64,000 nucleotides of DNA from Abyssalbus ytuae (GCF_022807975.1 NZ_CP094358.1:1984001-2048000), one strand, 5' to 3'. Numbered from the stretch's first letter, positions 9,287 to 19,112 are shown. Numbers and translations are program-made. Notes: generated from the letters alone by a model not told the origin.

Positions 9287-9928
9287 ATGAAAAAGATAGT
9301 TTTTTTATTTTTTGCTTTTTCGTGCATACTTACCTATTCTCAAAGATTTCCTGAAGTAAGGAATTTTAACGGCTTAAAAGCAGGTGTAAACTTTTTTAAT
9401 ATTAATTCAGACGAGATTGATTTTAAGTCAGGCACCGGATTTAACGTAGCATATACCAGAAGGCTCCCGCTGGCACAAATACTTGAAGCCAATTTATTTG
9501 TTGAATACCAGCAGAATAACTTTTCGGTTGATGCAACCAATTTAGTTACGGTTGATGAAGTTGATTATAAACTGCATTCGGTCAAACTGGGAGCTTTAGC
9601 AAACTTCAAAGCTTACGGCCCTTATTTATCCATTGTTGCAGGTCCTGTTTTACAGTTTAATGACAAACTTAAATACGACGACGAATTTGAAAATCACCTG
9701 GTGATAAACGAAGAAGAAGAACCGATAACAGTGAATGATCTTTCGCAAATTTCTGGTTTTAATTTTCTTTTTGCAGCCGGAATATCGGCAGGTGAAATGA
9801 ATTACAAGTTATATGGACTCTATGAATTTGGCATAAATAATATATTAAGCTCGGTACCGCTTAGCGGAGGCAACTCTTTAACCGGCCATTCAGGTATTTT
9901 AACTGTTGGTGCAATTATTTATTTTTAA
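9287..9928 (+). CDS. Outer-membrane beta-barrel protein (PorT-like family)
   Basis: This 213-residue protein has a signal peptide (MKKIVFLFFAFSCILTYSQ). It then shows alternating hydrophobic/aromatic strands ('GLKAGVNFFNINSD', 'SVKLGALANFKAYGPYLSIVAG', 'NYKLYGLYEFGINNI') and ends in a C-terminal aromatic residue (IIYF), all typical of an eight- to ten-strand outer-membrane barrel. The closest broad family is the 'outer membrane beta-barrel' / PorT-like group common in Bacteroidota. The function is not known. It is divergent from the SPFH gene and convergent with ribE, whose stop is only 10 bases away. Confidence 0.75.
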   Translation: MKKIVFLFFAFSCILTYSQRFPEVRNFNGLKAGVNFFNINSDEIDFKSGTGFNVAYTRRLPLAQILEANLFVEYQQNNFSVDATNLVTVDEVDYKLHSVKLGALANFKAYGPYLSIVAGPVLQFNDKLKYDDEFENHLVINEEEEPITVNDLSQISGFNFLFAAGISAGEMNYKLYGLYEFGINNILSSVPLSGGNSLTGHSGILTVGAIIYF

Positions 9929-9938
9929 TACTCTTTTA

Positions 9939-10529
9939 TTACCGTGAAGAAGAGTACAATCTGGATACATATTTTCCAATTACATCAAATTCCAGGTTAA
10001 CAATAGACCCCACCTTATAATATTTAAAACATGTATTATCAAAAGTGTAGGGTATAATTGCAACGCTAAAACTGTTTGTTCCGGAATCTACTACTGTTAA
10101 GCTGGTTCCGTCTATTGCTATGGAGCCTTTTTCAATAGTAATGTTACCAATATTACTGTCATATTCAAATGTAAACCTCCAGCTTCCATCCTCATCTTCA
10201 ATATTAGTACACACAGCAGTCTGGTCAACATGGCCCTGAACAATATGACCATCAAGCCGGTCGCCTAACCTCATTGCTCTTTCAAGATTAACATGATCTC
10301 CTTCCTTCAAAAACCCCAAGCTGCTTTTGTCTAAGGTTTCTTTAATAGCTGTCACGGTATATTTATCTTCACTAACCGAAACAACAGTTAAGCACACTCC
10401 GTTATGTGCTATACTTTCATCAATATCCAATTCGTTTGTAATATTACTTTGAATGGTAATGTGGATGTTTTCCTGGTCTTTTTTAAGTTTAACAACTTTT
10501 CCCAGTTCTTCTATTATTCCCGTAAACAT
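9939..10529 (-). CDS. ribE: Riboflavin synthase, alpha chain
   Basis: It makes riboflavin by dismutation of two 6,7-dimethyl-8-ribityllumazine molecules, the last step of vitamin B2 synthesis. The 196 residues contain two lumazine-binding barrels: the first opens with the hallmark MFTGIIEELG, and the second with the GHIVQGHVDQ motif near residue 95. The start is fixed by that hallmark N-terminus. It is divergent from pdxA with a 68-base gap, so the two vitamin genes may share a control region. No other rib genes are adjacent. The enzyme is called ribC in E. coli nomenclature. Confidence 0.96.
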   Translation of the reverse strand: MFTGIIEELGKVVKLKKDQENIHITIQSNITNELDIDESIAHNGVCLTVVSVSEDKYTVTAIKETLDKSSLGFLKEGDHVNLERAMRLGDRLDGHIVQGHVDQTAVCTNIEDEDGSWRFTFEYDSNIGNITIEKGSIAIDGTSLTVVDSGTNSFSVAIIPYTFDNTCFKYYKVGSIVNLEFDVIGKYVSRLYSSSR

Positions 10530-10597
10530 TTTAATTAAATTTGTAGTAGTACAAACGTACTAAAAAAGTTAATTACAATCTCTGATAATAAGGTTTA

Positions 10598-11644
10598 ATG
10601 AGCAGTGAAAAAAAAATAAAAGTTGGAATATCTGTTGGGGACCTGAACGGTATTGGTTGCGAAATAATATTAAAAACCTTTGAAGACACCAGGATGCTTG
10701 ATTTTTGTACTCCTGTTATATTCGGTTCGACCAAAACCATTTCTTTTCAAAAAAAACATTTTAATATCAACCTGAACTACAACGGCATTTATAAATTATC
10801 GGAAACTGTGGACGGTAGAATAAATATTTTAAATATCTGGAAAGAAACTCCTAATGTAGACTTTGGAAAAGAAACAAAAGAAGGCGGAAAGTATGCTTTC
10901 ATTTCACTTAAAAAAGCCGTAGAAGCCCTTAAAAATGATGAAATTGATGTTCTTGTTACCGCACCTATAAATAAACATAATATTCAATCGGAAAACTTTA
11001 AGTTTCCGGGACACACCGACTTTCTTGCAAAAGAGTTAACGGGGGAAGCCCTTATGTTTATGATTTCGGACAGCCTTAAAATTGGTTTGATAACAGACCA
11101 TGTTCCGGTTAAAGATATTAGCAGTCATATAACTCCTGAGCTTATTGAAAAAAAGGTAAATAAAATGTATGAATCTTTACAAAAAGACTTCAGAATACGA
11201 AGGCCTAAAATAGCGGTTTTAGGCATAAATCCGCATAGTGGTGATAATGGGGTAATTGGAAACGAAGATGATGAAATACTTAAACCAACCCTAAAAAAAA
11301 TACAGGAATCAGGTAAATTGGTTTACGGGCCTTATTCTGCCGACAGTTTTTTTGGTTCGGATGGATATAAAAATTTTGATGCAGTGTTAGCCTCCTATCA
11401 TGACCAGGGATTAATCCCTTTTAAAACATTGTCATTCGGAAACGGTGTAAATTATACAGCCGGTTTATCTAAAGTTCGCACGTCACCGGATCATGGAACT
11501 GCTTATGAAATTGCCGGGAAAGGTGAGGCAGATTTTAATTCGTTTAAAGAAGCTGTTTTCTCTGCCATCAAAATTTACAGGAATAGAAAGGAGTTTGAAA
11601 AACTAAATAAAAATCCCTTAAAAAAATTATCAGCAAAAGTTTAG
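10598..11644 (+). CDS. pdxA: 4-hydroxythreonine-4-phosphate dehydrogenase
   Basis: This NAD-dependent enzyme oxidises 4-phosphohydroxy-L-threonine in the DXP-dependent route to pyridoxal phosphate. It has 348 residues, slightly above the usual ~330. Diagnostic stretches are the start 'KVGISVGDLNGIG', 'VTAPINKHNI', 'FPGHTDFLA' (first metal-ligand His), 'LGINPHSGD' and 'YHDQGLIPFK' (further metal-ligand His). The C-terminus has 'RTSPDHGTAYEIAGKG'. It lies directly upstream of the yceD-rpmF-fabH-acc cluster, a neighbourhood also seen in other Flavobacteriia. The downstream yceD has its own good promoter, so it need not be co-transcribed. Confidence 0.96.
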   Translation: MSSEKKIKVGISVGDLNGIGCEIILKTFEDTRMLDFCTPVIFGSTKTISFQKKHFNINLNYNGIYKLSETVDGRINILNIWKETPNVDFGKETKEGGKYAFISLKKAVEALKNDEIDVLVTAPINKHNIQSENFKFPGHTDFLAKELTGEALMFMISDSLKIGLITDHVPVKDISSHITPELIEKKVNKMYESLQKDFRIRRPKIAVLGINPHSGDNGVIGNEDDEILKPTLKKIQESGKLVYGPYSADSFFGSDGYKNFDAVLASYHDQGLIPFKTLSFGNGVNYTAGLSKVRTSPDHGTAYEIAGKGEADFNSFKEAVFSAIKIYRNRKEFEKLNKNPLKKLSAKV

Positions 11645-11685
11645 TAAAAAAAGTTAATAAAATTATTTGAATTAATAAAATTTTT

Positions 11686-11693
11686 TATCTTTG
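11686..11693 (+). promoter_or_regulatory. Bacteroidota-type -7 promoter element for yceD-rpmF
   Basis: TATCTTTG is a perfect match to TAnnTTTG. A TTTG at 11666-11669 lies 16 bases upstream and can serve as the -33 element, slightly closer than the usual spacing. Transcription would begin near 11700, ~40 bases before the ATG at 11739. This argues against the longer in-frame reading from TTG at 11691, which would start inside the promoter. Confidence 0.7.
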
Positions 11694-11738
11694 CACCCGC
11701 CTTTTCCGCAAGGAAATGGTTCAAAAACTGATGTTTAC

Positions 11739-12275
11739 ATGGAGACGCTTAAGGAATATGACATTCCATTTGTAGGATTAAAAGTGGGCAAGCACCAGTT
11801 TGAGTATCAAATTGACAATACGTTCTTTGAGGCTTTTAACTATAATGAATTTAATAGTTGTAACATTACTGTTAAAGTTGTTTTAGATAAAAAAAGTTCA
11901 ATGCTCGAACTTAACTTAAAAAGTAAAGGTGTTGTAAATGTTCCTTGTGACCTTACAAATGAACCCTTTGATCTGGAGGTTAAAAATAAGTTATATTTGG
12001 TAGTGAAGTTTGGTGAAGAATACAATAACGAAAATGAAGAATTGCTTATTCTTCCCCATGGCGAGCATAAAGTTAATATTGCACAATATATATATGAAAT
12101 GATTGTTCTGTCTGTCCCTGCCAAAAGGGTTCATCCTGGCATTAAAGACGGAACTTTATCATCCGATATATTAAAAAAGTTAGACGAACTTCAGCCTAAA
12201 GAAGAAAAAAACAATACCCGGGAGGATACAGACCCCCGATGGGATAAATTGAAAAAACTATTAACGGATAAATAA
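11739..12275 (+). CDS. YceD/DUF177 family protein
   Basis: This 178-residue DUF177 (YceD) protein is encoded just upstream of rpmF, the classic conserved neighbourhood of this family. In bacteria and plastids the family is linked to 23S rRNA accumulation and ribosome assembly. The sequence shows the central '[25 protein letters not shown]' (a variant of the Cys-containing core), the downstream '[30 protein letters not shown]' stretch, and the C-terminal '[11 protein letters not shown]' signature just before L32. I use ATG 11739 ([11 protein letters not shown]) because the -7 box at 11686-11693 lies inside the longer reading. rpmF follows after 10 bases. Confidence 0.9.
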   Translation: METLKEYDIPFVGLKVGKHQFEYQIDNTFFEAFNYNEFNSCNITVKVVLDKKSSMLELNLKSKGVVNVPCDLTNEPFDLEVKNKLYLVVKFGEEYNNENEELLILPHGEHKVNIAQYIYEMIVLSVPAKRVHPGIKDGTLSSDILKKLDELQPKEEKNNTREDTDPRWDKLKKLLTDK

Positions 12276-12285
12276 TTTTTGGAAA

Positions 12286-12483
12286 ATGGCACATCCTAAA
12301 AGAAAACAGTCAAAAACAAGAAGAGATAAAAGAAGAACTCATTATAAAGCTACTGTACCTCAAATTGCAGTAGATCCTACAACAGGTGAGGCACATTTAT
12401 ATCACAGGGCCCACTGGCATGAAGGAAAACTTTATTACAGAGGAAAAGTTCTTATTGATAACTCTGAAGAAGCAGTTGCTTAA
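12286..12483 (+). CDS. rpmF: 50S ribosomal protein L32
   Basis: This is ribosomal protein bL32, 65 residues, starting with the standard '[21 protein letters not shown]'-type basic tail. The zinc-binding cysteine pairs of many L32 proteins are absent, so this is the zinc-independent (C-minus) form common in Bacteroidota. It is co-transcribed with yceD (10-base gap) and followed by a strong hairpin terminator, so fabH is probably read from its own promoter in the 168-base gap. Confidence 0.98.
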   Translation: MAHPKRKQSKTRRDKRRTHYKATVPQIAVDPTTGEAHLYHRAHWHEGKLYYRGKVLIDNSEEAVA

Positions 12484-12502
12484 CAAAATGAGTTGAAAAT
12501 TT

Positions 12503-12530
12503 AAAACTCTCACACAGTGGGAGTTTTTTT
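12503..12530 (+). terminator. Rho-independent terminator of yceD-rpmF
   Basis: The stem AAAACTCTCAC / GTGGGAGTTTT (one G-U pair, three-base loop) is followed by a T run to 12530, 20 bases after the rpmF stop. Confidence 0.85.
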
Positions 12531-12651
12531 ATTTTAACAACATTTAAAGTTTCAAAAACTACCATATTTGCTTTAAAATCGAATAAAAATTAGTAATTTC
12601 GACTAATTTTTGCGCGATTTTGCACTTTTTTGGCAAAAAAACAAGTGTACT

Positions 12652-13650
12652 ATGAGTAAACTAACAGCAGCAATCACAGCTGTAGGAGCATATGTGCCCG
12701 ACTTTGTATTAACCAACCAAATGTTGGAACAAATAGTAGATACAAACGATGAATGGATAACAACCAGAACAGGTATTAAAACCAGGCATATTTTAAAAGA
12801 AAAAGGTAAGGGAACTTCACATATGGCAATTAAAGCCGCAGAAAATTTGCTTGAAAAAAGCAATGTTGACCCCAAAGAAATAGACCTGGTAATTGTATCT
12901 ACTGCAACCCCCGATCTTCCGGTGGCTGCTACCGCAGCTTATGTAGCCACAAAAATTGGAGCAGTAAATGCGTTTGCATATGATTTACAAGCTGCATGTT
13001 CCGGATTTTTATACGGTATGTCTACTGCATCAAGCTATATAGAATCCGGCAGGTATAAAAAAGTATTATTAATTGGAGCCGATAAAATGTCATCTATAAT
13101 AGATTATGAAGACAGGGCTACCTGTATAATTTTTGGTGACGGTGCCGGTGCAGTTTTATTTGAACCTAACGAAGAAGGCCTCGGACATCAGGATGAATAC
13201 CTGAGAAGTGACGGTATAGGAAGAGACTTTTTAAGAATTGAAGCCGGAGGTTCGATTTTGCCCGCTTCTGAAGAAACGGTTAAAAACAAGCAACACTATG
13301 TATACCAGGACGGTAAAACAGTATTTAAATTTGCTGTTTCCAACATGGCAGATGTTGCCGAAAAGATAATGAAGCGTAATAACCTTACCCATAATGACGT
13401 TCATTGGTTAGTGCCGCATCAGGCAAACAAACGTATTATAGATGCAACTGCTTCCAGAATGGGCATTGACAATTCTAAGGTAATGGTTAATATTGAAAAA
13501 TATGGTAACACAACCTCTGCTACCCTCCCTTTATTGCTAAGGGATTATGAAAATCAATTAAAAAAAGGTGACAACCTTATTTTTGCTGCTTTTGGGGGAG
13601 GATTTACCTGGGGATCCATATATTTAAAATGGGCTTATAATTCTAACTAA
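12652..13650 (+). CDS. fabH: 3-oxoacyl-ACP synthase III (FabH)
   Basis: It catalyses the first condensation of fatty-acid synthesis, joining an acyl-CoA primer to malonyl-ACP. The 332 residues match the family length. The Cys-His-Asn triad is complete: Cys in 'QAACSGF' (~residue 116), His in 'VPHQANKRI' and Asn in 'GNTTSAT'; the C-terminus has the 'FGGGFTWGS' motif. I start at ATG 12652 ([17 protein letters not shown]), since the 14 residues of the longer reading do not belong to the family. A TAATTTCG at 12594-12601 is a weak -7 candidate. It is followed by accB and accC, so primer condensation and malonyl-CoA supply are encoded together. Confidence 0.97.
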   Translation: MSKLTAAITAVGAYVPDFVLTNQMLEQIVDTNDEWITTRTGIKTRHILKEKGKGTSHMAIKAAENLLEKSNVDPKEIDLVIVSTATPDLPVAATAAYVATKIGAVNAFAYDLQAACSGFLYGMSTASSYIESGRYKKVLLIGADKMSSIIDYEDRATCIIFGDGAGAVLFEPNEEGLGHQDEYLRSDGIGRDFLRIEAGGSILPASEETVKNKQHYVYQDGKTVFKFAVSNMADVAEKIMKRNNLTHNDVHWLVPHQANKRIIDATASRMGIDNSKVMVNIEKYGNTTSATLPLLLRDYENQLKKGDNLIFAAFGGGFTWGSIYLKWAYNSN

Positions 13651-13678
13651 AAATCTAAAAACCAAAATCTATATAAAA

Positions 13679-14167
13679 ATGGATTTAAAAGAAATTCAAA
13701 ACCTAATTAAGTTCGTAGCCAAATCCGGTGCAAGTGAAGTGAAGCTTGAAATGGATGATATTAAAATCACTATCAAAACTACGGCTGAAGAAAGCAAAAG
13801 TGATACTGCTTCCTATGTTCAGCAAATGCCGGTAGTTCCTGCAGCCGTTCCGCAACCAGTATCGGCTCCGGCTCAAACTCCGGTAGCTCCTGCCACTGAA
13901 GCTCCGGTTACCAAAGAAGACAGCAAATACATTACTATAAAATCTCCTATTATAGGAACTTTTTACAGAAAACCTTCCCCGGATAAACCTGCTTTTGTTG
14001 AAGTTGGTGATACCATAGGAAAAGGTGATGTTTTATGCGTTATAGAAGCCATGAAACTATTTAACGAAATAGAATCTGAAGTTTCAGGTAAAATCGTTAA
14101 AGTATTGGCCGATGATTCATCCCCTGTAGAGTTCGATCAACCTTTATTTTTAGTAGATCCTTCATAA
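13679..14167 (+). CDS. accB: Acetyl-CoA carboxylase biotin carboxyl carrier protein
   Basis: It carries biotin between the carboxylase and carboxyltransferase of acetyl-CoA carboxylase. The 162 residues comprise an N-terminal helical region (1-35), a Pro/Ala-rich flexible linker (~50-80) and the C-terminal biotinyl domain with the EAMK motif, biotinylated Lys at residue 126. The N-terminus '[24 protein letters not shown]' is typical. It sits 28 bases after fabH and 74 bases before accC, in one apparent operon. Confidence 0.97.
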   Translation: MDLKEIQNLIKFVAKSGASEVKLEMDDIKITIKTTAEESKSDTASYVQQMPVVPAAVPQPVSAPAQTPVAPATEAPVTKEDSKYITIKSPIIGTFYRKPSPDKPAFVEVGDTIGKGDVLCVIEAMKLFNEIESEVSGKIVKVLADDSSPVEFDQPLFLVDPS

Positions 14168-14241
14168 ATAAAATAACAATATCCAAACTCTTAATCCTGC
14201 AAGACCACACATGGAACTGAGTTTTGAAATTTGAAACTATT

Positions 14242-15600
14242 ATGTTTAAAAAGATATTGATAGCAAACAGAGGGGAAATAGCTTTACGTGTTATAAGAAC
14301 ATGCAAAGAAATGGGCATTAAAACCGTTGCTGTTTATTCTACCGCCGATGCAGAAAGTTTACATGTTAGATTTGCAGATGAAGCTGTATGTATCGGGCCT
14401 GCCCCAAGCAAAGATTCCTATTTAAAAATACCTAATATTATTGCTGCTGCAGAAATAACAAATGCAGATGCAATACACCCTGGTTATGGTTTCCTTTCAG
14501 AAAATGCCAATTTTTCACGTATTTGTGAAGAACATGGCATTAAATTTATAGGGGCCTCGGCAGAAATGATTGAAAAAATGGGCGATAAAGCCACTGCCAA
14601 AGCTACCATGAAAGCTGCTGGTGTTCCAACCGTTCCTGGTTCGGACGGCTTATTGGAATCTTATGAACATGCCGGTAAACTGGCCAAGCAAATGGGATAT
14701 CCGGTAATGCTAAAGGCAACAGCGGGTGGCGGTGGAAAAGGAATGCGTGCCGTATGGAAAGAAGAAGATCTTAAAAAAGCTCTCGAAAGTGCACAACAAG
14801 AAGCAAAAGCCGCATTTGCAAATGATGGTATGTATATGGAAAAGCTTATTGAAGAACCCAGGCATATTGAAATTCAAATAGTTGGTGATGCATATGGCAA
14901 AGCTTGCCATTTATCGGAAAGGGATTGCTCAGTACAACGTCGCCATCAAAAGCTAACCGAAGAAACCCCTTCTCCTTTTATGACCGATGAACTTCGTGAT
15001 AAAATGGGTAAGGCAGCTGTTAAGGCAGCTGAATTTATAAAGTACGAAGGGGCCGGAACAGTTGAATTTTTAGTGGATAAGCATAGAAACTTCTACTTTA
15101 TGGAAATGAATACCCGTATTCAGGTTGAACATCCAATAACAGAACAGGTGATAGATTATGATCTTATACGAGAACAAATTCTTGTAGCTTCAGGAGTGCC
15201 TATTTCAGGAAAAAATTATACCCCTAAGCTTCATTCTATCGAATGTAGAATTAATGCGGAAGATCCTTATAATGATTTTCGCCCTTCACCGGGAAGAATA
15301 ACTACTTTACATGCCCCTGGAGGCCATGGTGTAAGAATGGATACCCATGTTTACAGCGGATACATTATTCCTCCTAATTACGATTCTATGATAGCCAAGC
15401 TAATTACTACCGCTCAAACACGGGAAGAAGCCATAAATAAAATGAAACGTGCCCTCGACGAATTTGTTATTGAAGGCATAAAAACCACCATTCCGTTTCA
15501 CAGACAGTTAATGGATCATCCTGATTATATTACAGGTAATTATACCACGAAGTTTATGGAAAACTTTGTAATGCAACCCCAGGAAGAAGAAGAAGAATAA
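14242..15600 (+). CDS. accC: Acetyl-CoA carboxylase biotin carboxylase subunit
   Basis: It carboxylates the biotin of AccB with ATP and bicarbonate. The 452 residues fit the usual ~450. It has the N-terminal '[17 protein letters not shown]', the ATP-grasp glycine loop '[12 protein letters not shown]', '[14 protein letters not shown]' and the C-terminal 'INAEDP' biotin-carboxylase domain. I chose ATG 14242 because the family starts [12 protein letters not shown]; a TTG six codons upstream gives extra residues without support. A terminator follows at once, so the accBC genes end the operon. Confidence 0.97.
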   Translation: MFKKILIANRGEIALRVIRTCKEMGIKTVAVYSTADAESLHVRFADEAVCIGPAPSKDSYLKIPNIIAAAEITNADAIHPGYGFLSENANFSRICEEHGIKFIGASAEMIEKMGDKATAKATMKAAGVPTVPGSDGLLESYEHAGKLAKQMGYPVMLKATAGGGGKGMRAVWKEEDLKKALESAQQEAKAAFANDGMYMEKLIEEPRHIEIQIVGDAYGKACHLSERDCSVQRRHQKLTEETPSPFMTDELRDKMGKAAVKAAEFIKYEGAGTVEFLVDKHRNFYFMEMNTRIQVEHPITEQVIDYDLIREQILVASGVPISGKNYTPKLHSIECRINAEDPYNDFRPSPGRITTLHAPGGHGVRMDTHVYSGYIIPPNYDSMIAKLITTAQTREEAINKMKRALDEFVIEGIKTTIPFHRQLMDHPDYITGNYTTKFMENFVMQPQEEEEE

Positions 15601-15604
15601 AATG

Positions 15605-15629
15605 AACCCTCTGCTAAAGAGGGTTTTTT
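15605..15629 (+). terminator. Rho-independent terminator of fabH-accBC
   Basis: Stem AACCCTCT / AGAGGGTT with a five-base loop and a following T run, starting four bases after the accC stop. Confidence 0.85.
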
Positions 15630-15679
15630 ATAAATACACTTCCAATTAATAACTTATCTTTAGATTATAATTAATTTAT

Positions 15680-16795
15680 ATGAATTTAAGTTATTGGGAA
15701 ATAAAACAGTGGTTAACTAAGGTGGATTTTACTATTGTAGGAAGTGGTATAGTGGGCCTTAGTTGTGCCCTTTCTTTAAGAAAAAAATATCCTAAATCTC
15801 AAATACTGGTTTTAGAAAAAGGGGTGTTTCCTCAGGGAGCCAGCACAAAAAATGCAGGCTTTGCCTGTTTTGGGAGTCTTTCCGAGCTTCTGGACGATTT
15901 AAATTCTCATACCGAAGAAGAAATAGTTCAACTGGTAAAAAAACGCGTAGCAGGCCTTATTCTGCTTCGTAAAACTTTAGGCGATAAGGAAATTAAATAT
16001 AAAAATTATGGAGGTTATGAATTATTTATGAAAAACGATCCGGAATTTTTTGAAGCCTGTGCAGAAAACAGAAAGCGAATAAATAAATTATTAAAGCCTT
16101 TTTTTGGGAGTAACGTATTTAAAGTAAAGAAAAATGTTTTCGGTTTTAAAAATATACTCGACCATTATATTTTTAATTCTTTTGAAGGGCAGATTGATAC
16201 CGGTAAAATGATGAACTCTCTCCTTAAAAAAACCTGTAAAAAAAATATAAAAATATTAAACGGAATAAGTGTTGACTCTTACCAGGATAATGGTAGCAGT
16301 GTAGAGATTAAAACCAATGTATTTCAATTTAAAACAAACAAACTTTTAATAGCATCCAACGGATTTGCTTCAACCCTTATAGATGAAGATGTTATCCCTG
16401 CCCGCGCCCAGGTTTTAATTACAAAACCAATAAAAAAATTGCCTGTAAAAGGAACATTTCATTTGGAAAAAGGTTTTTATTACTTTAGAAATACAGACAA
16501 TAGAATTTTACTGGGAGGAGGCAGAAATTTAGATATTAAAGGTGAAACAACTACCGAATTAGGGCAGACAACGCTCATACAAAATCAACTTGAAAAACTT
16601 TTAAAAACCGTTATATTGCCCGACATTCCCTTTGAAATTGAACACAGATGGAGTGGTATAATGGGTGTGGGAAACACAAAAACACCCATAGTAAAAAATA
16701 TTTCGGAAAATGTTTTATGCGGAATCAGAATGGGTGGAATGGGAGTTGCTATTGGCAGCCTGATAGGAAATGATTTAGCTAACCTGACCAAGTGA
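15680..16795 (+). CDS. FAD-dependent oxidoreductase, DAO family
   Basis: This 371-residue flavoprotein belongs to the D-amino-acid oxidase/glycine oxidase superfamily. The Rossmann FAD site is GSGIVG at residues 21-26, with the second Asp/Glu-type strand 'ILVLEKG' at ~42-48. The C-terminal FAD contact is 'GIRMGGMGVAIGSLIGNDLA'. The substrate cannot be read from sequence; related enzymes oxidise amino acids, sarcosine or glycerol phosphate. There is no signal peptide, so it is cytosolic. A short ~15-residue extension precedes the usual start; no better ATG lies closer. Its stop overlaps a GTG used by the longer reading of the next gene. Confidence 0.85.
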   Translation: MNLSYWEIKQWLTKVDFTIVGSGIVGLSCALSLRKKYPKSQILVLEKGVFPQGASTKNAGFACFGSLSELLDDLNSHTEEEIVQLVKKRVAGLILLRKTLGDKEIKYKNYGGYELFMKNDPEFFEACAENRKRINKLLKPFFGSNVFKVKKNVFGFKNILDHYIFNSFEGQIDTGKMMNSLLKKTCKKNIKILNGISVDSYQDNGSSVEIKTNVFQFKTNKLLIASNGFASTLIDEDVIPARAQVLITKPIKKLPVKGTFHLEKGFYYFRNTDNRILLGGGRNLDIKGETTTELGQTTLIQNQLEKLLKTVILPDIPFEIEHRWSGIMGVGNTKTPIVKNISENVLCGIRMGGMGVAIGSLIGNDLANLTK

Positions 16796-16896
16796 AAAAG
16801 TTTTTATTTTTTTTGACGCAACGTTTATACTTTTTTTTCATCTATAAACATAAACGTATTTTTTATATGAAATACCCACAAACTTATTTTAAACAA

Positions 16897-17412
16897 ATGA
16901 AAACAAAACGATTATTCCCAGCCTTTTTTTTAGTGATTATTTTATTAAACAGTTGTAGTTCCGACGACAACAACTGTCAACAAAACTTTACCGGAGCTTT
17001 ATCAGCCAATGAAGAAATTCTTGTTGGTAAATGGGTGCTTACCTCACTCGTAGCTAGTGACGAGGTTGATTTAACCGATGATGATACTGATAACCCATCT
17101 ACAGATATTTATGCCCAGTTTACAGATTGTGAAAAAGACTCCTATTATACTTTTGATGACGAAAGAATTATGAGGTATGTAACCGGTTCATCAGACACAA
17201 GTTGCCCTAACCAAAATAATATTGCGAGCTCATGGAAACTGGAAGGCAGTAAATTGGAATTTGTAACCACCTGTGTTTTGTTTGAAAGTACCATAAATAT
17301 ACTGCCAAGTAATACAGCTTTTACTTTTAGTAATGAAGTTGTAATACGCGACGTTGATAATCAGGAAATTCAAACTACAATTGTTTCTACATATACCAAA
17401 GAAACTGAATAA
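16897..17412 (+). CDS. Lipocalin-like lipoprotein (DUF5004 type)
   Basis: This 171-residue lipoprotein starts at ATG 16897 (MKTKRLFPAFFLVIILLNSC) with a clean lipobox (LNSC, Cys 20), so it should be lipid-anchored in the periplasm or outer membrane. After an Asp/Ser linker there is a 'LVGKWVLTSLVASDEVDL' opening and 'CEKDSYYTFDDERIMRY', the pattern of small lipocalin-like or DUF5004 proteins of Bacteroidota. The function is unknown. A longer in-frame reading begins at GTG 16792 overlapping the previous stop, but it would place 35 extra residues before the signal peptide, so I rejected it. Confidence 0.75.
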   Translation: MKTKRLFPAFFLVIILLNSCSSDDNNCQQNFTGALSANEEILVGKWVLTSLVASDEVDLTDDDTDNPSTDIYAQFTDCEKDSYYTFDDERIMRYVTGSSDTSCPNQNNIASSWKLEGSKLEFVTTCVLFESTINILPSNTAFTFSNEVVIRDVDNQEIQTTIVSTYTKETE

Positions 17413-17436
17413 TAGTATATTTTTAAATTAATCTTT

Positions 17437-17480
17437 AAACATAAACCCGGCAGGCTTTAAAGCCTGCCGGGTTTATGTTT
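17437..17480. terminator. 22-bp-arm palindrome, bidirectional terminator
   Basis: This is a perfect 44-base inverted repeat centred on TTTAAA at 17456-17461, arms containing AACCCGGCAGGC, followed by a T run on the plus strand (to 17484) and preceded by A-rich sequence. It separates the convergent lipoprotein and ABC ATPase genes. Confidence 0.8.
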
Positions 17481-17524
17481 TTTTAGCGGCTAGAATTTAC
17501 TCTTTCAGAAGAGAAACTGAAAAA

Positions 17525-18505
17525 TCAGTTAGTTATTCCCAGTCTTTTATGGAGCAGGGTTTTATTTGTATTTAAAAAAACCTTTTTACCGGGTTTTATT
17601 TCTTCTTTATTTTCGAAGTAAATAATACCATTGGAGTAAAAGGACTCATGTAAATAACGGCTCCCTTTAAAATAGGTTTTACTCACCTGAACCTCCAATG
17701 CAGAGTTTGATACTGTTTTAAGCTCGTGAGCATATACTATCACTGTTTTAAATTTGTTTTCATAAGGTATAAATAAACAAGCCGGAATTTCATTGGCTTC
17801 ATCAAATAAGGCTGCAACATACTTATTTGCAGGTTTTTTATATAACTTGCGGGGGGTTCCCCTGTCAATTATCAATCCTCTTTTTAAAACAATTATTTCA
17901 TCGGCAAAAGCAAGGGAATCTTCCATATCATGGGTAGCAACAATACAGGTTATATTTTCTTTTTTAAAATAAGAAAATAGATCTCTCCGGTATTTATATT
18001 TTTTAAAGTTGTCAATACTGCTAAAGGGTTCATCCAACAATATTACTTCCGGTTCTTTGGCCAGTGCTCGTGCCAGTGCTACCCGTTGTTGCTGGCCCCC
18101 ACTCAAATGTTTTGGTTTTATGTGGGCATAATCAGTCATTCCCACCAACTCAAGTAGCTCGAGGGTACGATTCTTTTTTTCAGTCCGGTAAAAATTTGAA
18201 AGATACTTCCCCACATTCTCTTCAACAGTTATAAAAGACATAAGGTCAAAATCCTGAGCCTGGTATTTCATAAAATCTTCACCGGGAACCAGGTTAAAAT
18301 TAGGTCCCAGCAGCTTTTTTTTATTATAGAAAATCTCTCCTTCATCAATATGTAATAATCCGTAAATAATTTTTAGCAATGTACTTTTACCACATCCGCT
18401 CTCGCCCATTATTGATATATGTTTGCCTTTGGCAGCTTTAAAGCTTATGTTTTTTAAAACCGGATTATCATTATAACCAAATGAAACATTTTTTATCTCT
18501 AACAT
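17525..18505 (-). CDS. ABC transporter ATP-binding protein
   Basis: This 326-residue ABC ATPase has Walker A GESGCGKST (residues 34-42), a Q-loop near 'YQAQDFDLM', the signature LSGGQQQR (134-141), Walker B VILLDEP (~154-160) and the H-loop 'VATHD'. The last ~95 residues form a TOBE-like accessory domain ('KTVIVYAHELK', 'ALEVQVSKTYFKGSRYLHE'), as in PotA/FbpC/MalK-type importers. No permease or binding-protein gene is next to it, so it is an orphan ATPase and its substrate is unknown. Confidence 0.88.
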   Translation of the reverse strand: MLEIKNVSFGYNDNPVLKNISFKAAKGKHISIMGESGCGKSTLLKIIYGLLHIDEGEIFYNKKKLLGPNFNLVPGEDFMKYQAQDFDLMSFITVEENVGKYLSNFYRTEKKNRTLELLELVGMTDYAHIKPKHLSGGQQQRVALARALAKEPEVILLDEPFSSIDNFKKYKYRRDLFSYFKKENITCIVATHDMEDSLAFADEIIVLKRGLIIDRGTPRKLYKKPANKYVAALFDEANEIPACLFIPYENKFKTVIVYAHELKTVSNSALEVQVSKTYFKGSRYLHESFYSNGIIYFENKEEIKPGKKVFLNTNKTLLHKRLGITN

Positions 18506-18572
18506 GATTTACTTTGAGGTTAACGGGTTAAAGATAAAAGAATAAAATGAAGTAAATAAAACTACTTCCATA

Positions 18573-19112
18573 TCATAACGCCATCTCCCTTAGTTTTGTC
18601 ATGGTTTTCCAGTTACGGGTGGTAGCTAAAACTTTTATCTTATTTTCAATTACAGGATTATTAATTTTAGATTTACCATAACCGTTATTATAATAAAAAT
18701 ACAAACAATTGTCCCCCTCAATAAATTCATCTCCATCAGTATTAATTAATTTAAGCAAATCTAATTTTTCCTTCTCAGGTGTTTGAAAAAACAAAGTACA
18801 GTACAATTTTTCCTGTTCATTTTGTTTTTGTGATAAATAAGGATTTTTATTGAATATAGCTTCAAATTTTTGTTTTGTAAGAACCAGGGCCTTAGCTTCA
18901 AAACTATAATTCTCTTTTATCATATTTTCTATTTCACCGGTTAAAGCAACGATACTATTCTTTTCAGATTTAAAAACTACATTGCCGCTTTGTATGTATG
19001 TTTGAACATCTTTTAATTTTAAGCCTTCCAGTTGTTTTTTAAGTTCTGCCATCTTAATTTTTTTATGGCCACCTACATTTATACCCCGTAAGAGTAAAAT
19101 AAAAGTTTTCAT
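18573..19112 (-). CDS. DUF1697 family protein
   Basis: This 179-residue protein is recognised by the family opening 'ILLLRGINVGGHKKIKMAELK' and 'DVQTYIQSGNVVF', and the C-terminal 'ATTRNWKTMTKLREMA'. DUF1697 proteins are small, soluble and of unknown function. It is upstream of the ABC ATPase on the same strand (67-base gap) and divergent from the DUF2721 gene; no functional clue comes from the neighbours. Confidence 0.9.
   Translation of the reverse strand: MKTFILLLRGINVGGHKKIKMAELKKQLEGLKLKDVQTYIQSGNVVFKSEKNSIVALTGEIENMIKENYSFEAKALVLTKQKFEAIFNKNPYLSQKQNEQEKLYCTLFFQTPEKEKLDLLKLINTDGDEFIEGDNCLYFYYNNGYGKSKINNPVIENKIKVLATTRNWKTMTKLREMAL

Noticed and set aside
11691-11738. Earlier TTG start for the YceD protein
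   Set aside because: It would begin inside the -7 promoter box at 11686-11693, and the 16 added residues are not family-like.
12610-12651. Longer FabH start
   Set aside because: FabH proteins begin a few residues before '[10 protein letters not shown]'; the upstream 14 residues have no counterpart in the family.
16792-16896. GTG start of the lipoprotein overlapping the previous stop
   Set aside because: It would put 35 residues, including a second hydrophobic stretch, ahead of a perfect lipoprotein signal at 16897.
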